A program made the position numbers and the translations under genes. DNA of 55,985 nt. It comes from Bacteroidota bacterium (GTDB taxonomy: Bacteria; Bacteroidota; Ignavibacteria; Kapaibacteriales; NICIL-2). Under the pieces are notes generated by a model. It was not told the origin of the DNA. It did not search any database and saw only the letters and a list, made by a program, of their open reading frames with translations. Below, one piece after another: positions 49,849-55,985 of the stretch; within the stretch, counting starts at the first letter, position 1; each line of letters begins with the position of its first letter. Location of the stretch: the NCBI GenBank assembly GCA_019695345.1, contig JAIBAE010000022.1, forward strand, positions 1-55,985, in the 5' to 3' direction.

Positions 49849-51408
49849 ATGAAAAATAAAGGAACCAACTTTCTTACTGTATTATTTGTAGTGTCGGTAT
49901 TCCTGTTACCAATTCATATCAAGGCACAGGATGGATCATTGGATAAAACATTTGGTAGCAACGGAATAGTAACTACAGACTTTAGCGAAAGCGATGCAGG
50001 TTTTTCCGTTATCGTTCAGCCCGATGGTAAAATTATTGTTGCAGGTACTAGTGTTACTGGATTTGCTATAGCACGCTATAATAGTAATGGTAGTTTAGAT
50101 AACACATTTGGTGTTGGCGGAAAGCAAGAAACATCATTTAAAGATGATATTCACAGTGAGTTGTGTACGGGCGGTGCTGCGGTACTGCAAACCGATGGGA
50201 AAATACTTATGGCGGGCGATGTTTATTTTAAAGGTCAAGGACTGCAAGGAGATTTTGCTGTATTACGGTACAATAGTAACGGCACGTTAGATACAACATT
50301 TGGTAAGGGCGGTAAAGTAACAACCAATGTAAGCAACTACGAAAACCATGCCTACGCTATTGCCGTACAGGCCGATGGCAAAATACTTGTTGCCGGTGAT
50401 GCAAATGGTTCTGCCGGTACACATTATGGTATGGCACTTGTGCGATATAACACTGATGGTAGTTTGGATAAATCATTCAACGCCAATGGTATAATTGTGT
50501 ACCCGCTTAGTGTTGATTCTATAAACTATGCTACTGCTTACACCATTGCAATTCAAAAGGACGGCAAAATACTTATAGCAGGAGGCGGTAAAGCAGCCAA
50601 TGGAAATATTACTCTTCTTCGGTTTAATAACAATGGCAGTATAGATAATAGCTTTGGTAACAACGGCAAAGTAGTAACCGAAGTAGCAAACACCGAACTG
50701 GATATAGCGTATTCTATGGTACTGCAAAGCGATAATAAAATTGTTGTTGTAGGTACTACCGATGTCGGTGGAACAAATAGTAACATCATTCTACTGCGCT
50801 ATAATGCAAATGGCTCGCCCGACAACACGTTTGGCACAAACGGAATGGTAATTACCGATGTGGATACTGAGGATGCCGGTACCTCGGTTGTAGTACAACC
50901 CGACGGTAAAATTATAGCGGTGGGTGCATCCAACGGCAACATTGTGGTACTACGATTCAATAACAACGGAAGTTTAGATAAGAGCTTTAACAACAACGGA
51001 AAAGTAATTACAACCATAGGGGGCAATAGTGCTGCTATCTCTGTTGCTCTGCAACCAGACCATAAAATTGTAATTGCCGGACTCGATAATGATGACTTTG
51101 TAGTTGCTCGGTATAACAACTCAATCACATCTGCTGTGGACGAGCAATCACAGTTTACAACATCCACATGGTGTTCTCCAAATCCTGCAACAGAAATTAT
51201 CACTATAACAACTCCACCAAGTTTAGAAAACAGTACAGGTATCATCCGTTACTCGGTTGTTAATCTACAAGGTGAAGAGGTGATGCACACAGAAAGCGAT
51301 AGTAAGAACATCAGTATCCCAATACATGATTTTGTAAGTGGTGTGTACACTATTGTTGCAACGTGCGGCATGCAACGTACAACAACAATGTGTACAATAG
51401 CACCATAA
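49849..51408 (+). CDS. Delta-60 repeat surface protein with T9SS sorting domain
   Basis: This 519-residue protein has a signal peptide (MKNKGTNFLTVLFVVSVFLL, then PIHIKAQ). Seven delta-60 repeats follow, each G(S/T)(L/I/P)D..F...G then QPDGKI.(V/I)AG: DGSLDKTFGSNG, NGSLDNTFGVGG, NGTLDTTFGKGG, DGSLDKSFNANG, NGSIDNSFGNNG, NGSPDNTFGTNG and NGSLDKSFNNNG. Residues about 438-519 are a T9SS type A sorting domain with STWCSPNPATEIITITTPPS, LQGEEVMHTESDSKNI and SGVYTIVATCGMQR. Delta-60 repeats build beta-propeller-like surface proteins of unknown ligand. The sorting-domain DNA is nearly identical to that of the following gene, while the rest of the two proteins is unrelated, pointing to gene conversion. 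Confidence 0.93.
   Translation: MKNKGTNFLTVLFVVSVFLLPIHIKAQDGSLDKTFGSNGIVTTDFSESDAGFSVIVQPDGKIIVAGTSVTGFAIARYNSNGSLDNTFGVGGKQETSFKDDIHSELCTGGAAVLQTDGKILMAGDVYFKGQGLQGDFAVLRYNSNGTLDTTFGKGGKVTTNVSNYENHAYAIAVQADGKILVAGDANGSAGTHYGMALVRYNTDGSLDKSFNANGIIVYPLSVDSINYATAYTIAIQKDGKILIAGGGKAANGNITLLRFNNNGSIDNSFGNNGKVVTEVANTELDIAYSMVLQSDNKIVVVGTTDVGGTNSNIILLRYNANGSPDNTFGTNGMVITDVDTEDAGTSVVVQPDGKIIAVGASNGNIVVLRFNNNGSLDKSFNNNGKVITTIGGNSAAISVALQPDHKIVIAGLDNDDFVVARYNNSITSAVDEQSQFTTSTWCSPNPATEIITITTPPSLENSTGIIRYSVVNLQGEEVMHTESDSKNISIPIHDFVSGVYTIVATCGMQRTTTMCTIAP
51167..51390 (+). repeat. T9SS sorting-domain DNA cassette, copy shared with 52508-52731
   Basis: Over about 224 bp this stretch matches 52508-52731 with only around 15 differences, by eye. 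It starts TCCACATGGTGTTCTCCAAA and covers most of the C-terminal sorting domain. The cassette at 49488-49700 is a more diverged third copy. Confidence 0.8.
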
Positions 51409-51535
51409 GCAAAGAACAGCACAGCAAGATCAGGTATAAAGGACTATCTACTCTGACACTTAAACAGAAGTTATGTATTCATATATTACAGTAATCAATT
51501 TGTACTAAAATTATTAACTAACTACACCGACTGTT

Positions 51536-52753
51536 ATGAAAAAAATGAACATACTAAGAATATTGTGCGTGCTTTTTTTAGTGAGCAGTACTTCGCTTTA
51601 TTGCCAATGGAAAAGAGATAGCACTTTAAAAAGTAACATAGTAAAATTTATAAATAACTCTACCACCGTATTTGGAGTAGGATTTGCCTTGCAAAAAAGG
51701 GACAATAATGGTACTACATGGGAAAAGATTACCATTGAACCAAAAAACTCCAGAGTGTATGATGCTGTCCTGCACAATCAACTTATAATTGCTTCTACAG
51801 ATGAAGGAATATACAGATCTACTGATAACGGAAGCACGTGGACTTCTGTAACTAATAACTTGCCCATTCAGCCATCTAAAATATTTGCAACTAATTTACT
51901 CTATGTTAATAATACAATGGTTGCCTGTGTTACCGGTAAGGGGCTATATTCTTCAACAAATAGTGGTGATTCATGGCAAGAAGTAAACAGTGGATTTGAT
52001 GTAGCCAACTTTGTTATGTGTACTTTGGTCTATGATAACAATATGTACATTGGTACAAGTAGTAATGGAATATATGTTTCCACAAATAATGGATTGAATT
52101 GGAGAACAAGAAACGATGGTTTTTCAACTACAAACGCAGCAGAAAAATCTATTAGGGTTTTAATATCACATCAAGGCAATATTGTAGCTGGAACAGGTAA
52201 TGGTGTTTTTATCTCAAGTAATAACGGAGTAAAATGGAGCCCAACTCCTACGAAAATTCCGGAATTAGACCCTTTGTGTATGGCTACAAAGAATAAGAGT
52301 CTGTTTGTTGGTACTGAACGGGGACTATTTGTTACCTCGGATAATGGAATGACATGGGAAAAATTAGAAGCTGAGTTTTCGTCCTTTCCTATTGAGAGAT
52401 TAGCTATACTTGGAGACCAAATGTTCGTGGGTACTTATGGCGGGCTATTATATACAAGGAATGTGTTCGAAATCATCTCTAATGTAAACGTTGATAACAC
52501 ATTACCATCCACATGGTGTTCTCCAAATCCTGCAACAGAAATTATTACTATAACAACTCCACCAATTTTAGAAAAAAGCACAGGCGTAATTCGTTATTCG
52601 GTTGTTAATCTACAAGGTGAAGAGGTGATGCACACAGAAAGCGATAGTAAAAACATCAGTATCCCAATACATGATTTTGCAAGTGGCGTGTACACCATTG
52701 TTGCAACGTGCGGCTTGCAACGCACAACAACTATGGTTAGTATAGTGCAGTAA
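51536..52753 (+). CDS. Secreted Ycf48/BNR-like beta-propeller protein with T9SS sorting domain (second)
   Basis: This 405-residue protein has a signal peptide (MNILRILCVLFLVSSTSLYC preceded by MKK; the start at 51536 is the first ATG). Blades: LIIASTDEGIYRSTDNGSTW, MYIGTSSNGIYVSTNNGLNW, NIVAGTGNGVFISSNNGVKW, LFVGTERGLFVTSDNGMTWE and MFVGTYGGLLYTRN. The last 85 residues are a T9SS type A sorting domain almost identical to that of the previous gene. It is paralogous to 48537-49733 and to the partial gene at 1-608. AT content is a little higher than in the neighbours. Its role is unknown, and export to the cell surface is expected. Confidence 0.92.
   Translation: MKKMNILRILCVLFLVSSTSLYCQWKRDSTLKSNIVKFINNSTTVFGVGFALQKRDNNGTTWEKITIEPKNSRVYDAVLHNQLIIASTDEGIYRSTDNGSTWTSVTNNLPIQPSKIFATNLLYVNNTMVACVTGKGLYSSTNSGDSWQEVNSGFDVANFVMCTLVYDNNMYIGTSSNGIYVSTNNGLNWRTRNDGFSTTNAAEKSIRVLISHQGNIVAGTGNGVFISSNNGVKWSPTPTKIPELDPLCMATKNKSLFVGTERGLFVTSDNGMTWEKLEAEFSSFPIERLAILGDQMFVGTYGGLLYTRNVFEIISNVNVDNTLPSTWCSPNPATEIITITTPPILEKSTGVIRYSVVNLQGEEVMHTESDSKNISIPIHDFASGVYTIVATCGLQRTTTMVSIVQ
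52508..52731 (+). repeat. T9SS sorting-domain DNA cassette, copy shared with 51167-51390
   Basis: This is the counterpart of 51167-51390. The upstream halves of the two genes (Ycf48-like versus delta-60) show no similarity, so the identity ends at the domain boundary. Confidence 0.8.
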
Positions 52754-52890
52754 GGAAATCAACTGTACTTCATTACAAACGTATCATAGGTATATCATTC
52801 GAGATTTTTTTGAGAACCTGGTGGCGGTAACAGGTCAAGTGTTGATTCTCAAACACTAATATTATTAATTATATTCTATTATTAAGTATC

Positions 52891-53910
52891 ATGAAAAATA
52901 AAACAAACATTCGCAAGTACATGTTGTTATTTCTATCATGTTTATTTGTTCTGGTTATCGGCTGCAATAACGATACAAATAGCACAGGTACTACCGGAAA
53001 CGTAGAAGGAATTCCGGTGGTAACAACCTTGGATGTATCAAATATCGGCAAGTATTATGCAACCTGCGGTGGAGAAATTACCTCTACAGGTACTGCAATA
53101 GTTTATGCTCGTGGAGTGTGTTGGAGTACAAGCTCCACTCCAACAATTTCGGACAACAAAACAACGGATGAAAATAGGTTGGGTATTTCTAAGGGTGATT
53201 TTACTAGTGTAATCAGCGGACTGGCACCCAATACAAAATATTACTTCAGGTGTTTTGCTACTAATGCTAAGGGAACCGGATATGGGAATGTTATGTCGTT
53301 TACTACGCGCCAGATTAGCACTAACAATAGTTTTACAGACCCTCGCGATGGAAAAGTATACGAAACAGTAACCATTGGTACACAAGTTTGGATGGCAGAG
53401 AATCTTGCTTATTTACCAAGTGTTGTACCTTCCGGTACCGGATCTGATACAATTCCCTATTATTATGTGTATGATTACAATGGCACAAATGTAAAGGAAG
53501 CTAAAGAGTCATTGAATTATTCTGTGTATGGTGTTCTTTACAATTGGAAAGCCGCTACTATTTCTTGTCCACCCGGTTGGCATTTACCAACTAATGCAGA
53601 ATGGCAGCAATTGGATAACTTTTTAGGTGGGGTAGGAGGCAAATTAAAACAAACCGGAACTGCATTATGGAAGAGTCCAAACACTGGAGCAACTAATGAG
53701 TCCGGATTTTCAGCATTGCCGGGTGGTTATCGTGTTAAACAAGATGATTGGTTCTTTGATATGGGAAACAATTGTTACTTCTGGAGTGCATCAGAGCAAA
53801 ATCAATACTATGCATTTTATAACCAATTGAATTATAGTTTAGGGGGTTTTATTACGGCAAGTAAAGAAGTAAAGGAGATGGGGTATTCTGTTCGCTGTAT
53901 TAAAGACTGA
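52891..53910 (+). CDS. FISUMP-domain lipoprotein with FnIII-like domain
   Basis: This 339-residue lipoprotein has signal MKNKTNIRKYMLLFLSCLFV and lipobox VIGC (Cys25). Residues about 48-140 are a fibronectin-like beta domain (VTTLDVSNIGKYYATCGGEI, LAPNTKYYFRCFATNAKGTG). Residues about 148-339 match the Fibrobacter succinogenes major paralogous (FISUMP) domain: DPRDGKVYETVTIGTQVWMA, ENLAYLPS, YGVLYNWKAATISCPPGWHL, PTNAEWQQLDNFLGG, SGFSALPGGYR, FWSASE and MGYSVRCIKD. FISUMP proteins are abundant surface lipoproteins in Fibrobacter and Bacteroidota. Function is unknown. It is anchored by lipid and not by T9SS, unlike its neighbours. Confidence 0.94.
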   Translation: MKNKTNIRKYMLLFLSCLFVLVIGCNNDTNSTGTTGNVEGIPVVTTLDVSNIGKYYATCGGEITSTGTAIVYARGVCWSTSSTPTISDNKTTDENRLGISKGDFTSVISGLAPNTKYYFRCFATNAKGTGYGNVMSFTTRQISTNNSFTDPRDGKVYETVTIGTQVWMAENLAYLPSVVPSGTGSDTIPYYYVYDYNGTNVKEAKESLNYSVYGVLYNWKAATISCPPGWHLPTNAEWQQLDNFLGGVGGKLKQTGTALWKSPNTGATNESGFSALPGGYRVKQDDWFFDMGNNCYFWSASEQNQYYAFYNQLNYSLGGFITASKEVKEMGYSVRCIKD

Positions 53911-54046
53911 GGGTATACTATATATGTAAATGTTAAACAGCTTTAAGGAAGATATTGACAAAATGATACAATGAAAGATAGAACTTTGTTTGCATTCTTC
54001 CGGGGTTTACTGTAAATATTATGTTTAGACTTTCCTTCTGTCCTAC

Positions 54047-54074
54047 AAGCAGTTTCGTATGAGACTGCTTTTTT
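54047..54074 (+). terminator. Rho-independent terminator after the FISUMP gene
   Basis: AAGCAGT and ACTGCTT form the stem (extended by TC/GA) around GTAT, followed by TTTTTAT. Confidence 0.8.
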
Positions 54075-54080
54075 ATTGTG

Positions 54081-54149
54081 CGGTTCTTTCCGGCAGTATT
54101 ACGGGTTTGTAAATATTGTGGGGCGGTGCCGTCCGGCGATAGCAAAAAA
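54081..54149 (-). repeat. GCTATCGC-type structured intergenic repeat, copy 17 (flipped stem pair)
   Basis: Ends are CGGTTCTTTCCGGCAGTA and GCGGTGCCGTCCGGCGATAG, with stem CGGCA (54091-54095) / TGCCG (54127-54131). The remainder of the 53911-54258 gap holds a terminator, this element and a hairpin at 54213-54236. Confidence 0.85.
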
Positions 54150-54212
54150 CTACGTAGTAATTACGTATGCCCCCCAGTTAAAAACTGAACGATATTCGTA
54201 CCAAGAAATTTT

Positions 54213-54236
54213 TGTGGCGCGTAAAGCCACGTTTTA
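54213..54236 (+). terminator. Small hairpin with T-run, 5' of the lipoprotein gene
   Basis: GTGGC and GCCAC pair around GCGTAAA and are followed by GTTTTATTA. It lies 22 nt before the ATG at 54259. It may be a weak terminator or a leader structure. Confidence 0.4.
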
Positions 54237-54258
54237 TTATTAATTCATAAGGTGCAAT

Positions 54259-54900
54259 ATGAAGTATTTTGCTTTTGTTCTTCTGTCGGTTAGCGCAATT
54301 TTGTTTTCTTCATGCTCGGGCGATAATAACCCGGTTAATTCTACCACTGGCGATGCTAATCAATATATGCCTACCACCACGGGTACTACCTGGACGTACA
54401 ACACACCAAACGGACTAATGGTAGAAACTATAACAAAAGATACTACCATAATAGGTAATGTGTACAGAAAACATGATGTAACTTTCTCCGCAATTCCGGG
54501 ACGAGTGTACTTTAACGCTTTGCGGAATAGTGGCAATACCTGCTACGGAATTGTGGATGACAACGGTGTGTTAAAAGAAATTGTAAATCTGAAGGATGCA
54601 GTTGTAGGAGAAAGTTGGACGTATTCAATTTCCGGGGTTCAGAACGGCACACCGTATGTTGCTAACTATAAGGCAAAAATTGGGGCAAGAGATTTAACCC
54701 AAAGTGTTGGGAGTAGTTCGTATTCTAATGTTATACGGGTTGATATTACCATTGATATTGTTTCAAATGGAGTTACCTATGCAAATGCTGGTACTAAGAA
54801 TATTTTTTACGCCAAAGGTGTTGGCTTGATACAAGCAACAGAAACCACCGGAACAAATACCATAGTAGCACAACAACTAATTTCCTACTCTATTAAATAA
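54259..54900 (+). CDS. Lipoprotein of unknown function, 213 aa
   Basis: This protein is not recognised. It has a lipoprotein signal (MKYFAFVLLSVSAILFSSCS, lipobox FSSC, Cys19). The mature domain is beta-rich with a repeated turn (GTTWTYNTPNGLMVETITKD, GRVYFNALRNSGNTC, VVGESWTYSISGVQNGTPYV, NIFYAKGVGLIQATETTGTN). Such sequences are common among uncharacterised Bacteroidota lipoproteins. It is followed at 23 nt by the LamG T9SS gene with its own AAAGGATA Shine-Dalgarno, so both may be one transcript. Confidence 0.85.
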   Translation: MKYFAFVLLSVSAILFSSCSGDNNPVNSTTGDANQYMPTTTGTTWTYNTPNGLMVETITKDTTIIGNVYRKHDVTFSAIPGRVYFNALRNSGNTCYGIVDDNGVLKEIVNLKDAVVGESWTYSISGVQNGTPYVANYKAKIGARDLTQSVGSSSYSNVIRVDITIDIVSNGVTYANAGTKNIFYAKGVGLIQATETTGTNTIVAQQLISYSIK

Positions 54901-54922
54901 TACCAATAAAAGGATAACAACT

Positions 54923-55897
54923 ATGAAACTACTTACAACGTTGGTGGTAATAGTAGTGTGTATGTGCGGTACATATACCCAAACGTATGCTCAGGAACCA
55001 ATGTACAAATACTTGTTTAATGGAAATACGTTTAATAATGAGAACCCGAATGTAGAAAGAGGGCAGGCAATTAACCATAGTTACGGAATTGGCAGAGACG
55101 GCATGGCAAATGGCTCGATACAGTTTGCAGCCGATGGTGGATTTTATATGTATCCACGTGCTTTAAACCCTTTGGATATGCAAAGTGTAACAATCGCTTT
55201 TTGGTATAAATCTGTAGCAAGTAAACAACCTGTTACAAGAATATTAAATATACAGGATAGTACAGCAAATGATGCATCCGTACTACTTGTAACAAAACGT
55301 AAAGATGCACAACAACAAACAAATCTCGAATTCAAAATTGGATTAAGCTTTGGTAGTAATATTACTATAACAACACCAATAGACGCGGTTTGGAATCACT
55401 TTGCACTAAGTTACTCTGTTGCCGATAAAAAAGTAACGCTTTATAAAAATGGAAAACAGGTGGATACCAAGCAGGCAAACTGCCAACTTGATATGCAGAT
55501 AGTATCATTGTTTTCCCTACAACTAGATGCGCAAGGCAACCCTACAACCGATACCGACCCAAGTCTGGTAGATGATTTGTTTATATACGACCGCGCCATT
55601 ACAGCTGCCGAAGCACTTGCTTTAGGCGGAAGTGGCGGCACAAACGATGTTACAGAAACTACACACAACACTATGCAGATATATCCAAATCCTGCATCAA
55701 CGTATGCAACACTTTCTGTACCAACCGATGCACAGCCCGATGTACTTATTGTGCGCACAATAACCGGTGCAGAAGTGTTACGCACAACCTATACACAACA
55801 CATTGATGTGCAACAACTACCCGCAGGTGTTTATACGGTAGAGCTTTATTCTAACTTGGTGATACTGAACCGTAGTTTACTACAGCTTGTTCGGTAA
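54923..55897 (+). CDS. LamG/concanavalin-like domain protein with T9SS sorting domain
   Basis: This 324-residue protein has a signal peptide (MKLLTTLVVIVVCMCGTYTQ, then TYAQ). Residues about 25-235 are a LamG-like jellyroll (YKYLFNGNTFNNENPNVERG, SVTIAFWYKS, AVWNHFALSYSVADKKVTLY, KNGKQVD, DPSLVDDLFIYDRAITAAEA). This fold binds glycans or proteins in characterised homologues. Residues about 245-324 are a T9SS type A sorting domain (IYPNPASTYATLSVPTDAQP, LPAGVYTVELYSNLVILNRS). It is expected to be a cell-surface carbohydrate-contact protein. A strong terminator follows at 55935. Confidence 0.93.
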   Translation: MKLLTTLVVIVVCMCGTYTQTYAQEPMYKYLFNGNTFNNENPNVERGQAINHSYGIGRDGMANGSIQFAADGGFYMYPRALNPLDMQSVTIAFWYKSVASKQPVTRILNIQDSTANDASVLLVTKRKDAQQQTNLEFKIGLSFGSNITITTPIDAVWNHFALSYSVADKKVTLYKNGKQVDTKQANCQLDMQIVSLFSLQLDAQGNPTTDTDPSLVDDLFIYDRAITAAEALALGGSGGTNDVTETTHNTMQIYPNPASTYATLSVPTDAQPDVLIVRTITGAEVLRTTYTQHIDVQQLPAGVYTVELYSNLVILNRSLLQLVR

Positions 55898-55934
55898 AAC
55901 CATACCACATGTATGCACCTACGTGTGGTAGCTT

Positions 55935-55973
55935 AACGGACGCAGAACGTTGATTCTGTGTCCGTTTTTTTTT
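55935..55973 (+). terminator. Rho-independent terminator of the LamG gene
   Basis: AACGGACGCAGAA and TTCTGTGTCCGTT pair over 13 bp with one G-T, loop CGTTGA, followed by a run of T. It runs into the next repeat copy. Confidence 0.93.
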
Positions 55974-55985
55974 GCTACCGCCTGA
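55966..55985 (+). repeat. GCTATCGC-type structured intergenic repeat, copy 18, cut by window edge
   Basis: TTTTTTTTGCTACCGCCTGA sits in the terminator T-run as in copies 8 and 12. The rest lies outside the window. Confidence 0.7.

Noticed and set aside
1-55985. tRNA or rRNA genes and complete insertion sequences
   Set aside because: No cloverleaf with acceptor and T-arm consensus, no rRNA-like stretch, and no transposase-like protein was seen on either strand.

Overview
The window looks like a chromosomal segment from a member of the Bacteroidota/Chlorobi (FCB) assemblage, probably a Kapabacteria- or Ignavibacteria-like lineage. This is inferred from gene content. At least nine proteins end in a type IX secretion system (T9SS) type A sorting domain, recognisable by a PNP motif, a central L.D..G segment and a final G.Y.....G.......I..K/R. 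FISUMP, Omp28, IgGFc-binding, delta-60 and SusC-like carboxypeptidase-regulatory/TonB modules are also present, all typical of this group. Shine-Dalgarno sites occur in front of some genes and are missing in front of others. I saw no tRNA, rRNA, CRISPR array or transposase gene.

Layout. 1-608: 5' part of a secreted beta-propeller protein on the minus strand. 932-6791: ECF sigma factor, membrane-anchored putative anti-sigma protein that carries a T9SS sorting domain, and a VIT/VWA protein with a TonB-plug-like segment and a C-terminal beta-barrel-like region. 7145-8805: small hypothetical and TPR lipoprotein. 8899-12976 (minus): seryl-tRNA synthetase, AlkC-like DNA glycosylase and RNA m5U methyltransferase. 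13171-15677: two conserved proteins of unknown function. 15982-22808: Omp28-like T9SS protein, neutral zinc metallopeptidase, OsmC protein and IgGFc-binding-domain T9SS protein. 23063-25078 (minus): FtsH. 25703-36970: one giant 3755-residue surface protein with 20 Ig-like repeats. 37752-42711: a visibly more AT-rich block with a TPR/LuxR-type regulator, two secreted unknowns in an operon and a small minus-strand unknown. 42819-45564: lipoprotein plus TonB-dependent receptor. 45951-55897: a run of secreted WD40, Ycf48-like, delta-60, FISUMP, lipoprotein and LamG proteins. Most are predicted surface cargo, so the window is a cell-surface/secretome region broken by a few housekeeping genes.

The most notable non-coding feature is a family of about 65-bp intergenic elements, 18 copies in the window including one cut by the edge. 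Each copy has a TTTTTGCTATCGC end, a CCGCA/TGCGG stem and a TGCGGGAAAGAA end. In four copies one base pair of the stem is flipped on both sides (CGGCA/TGCCG), which is covariation. About half the copies start within 1-8 nt of a stop codon or inside a terminator T-tract, reading in the direction of the upstream gene. Three head-to-head pairs form larger palindromes. Two other palindromic repeat families occur in smaller numbers.
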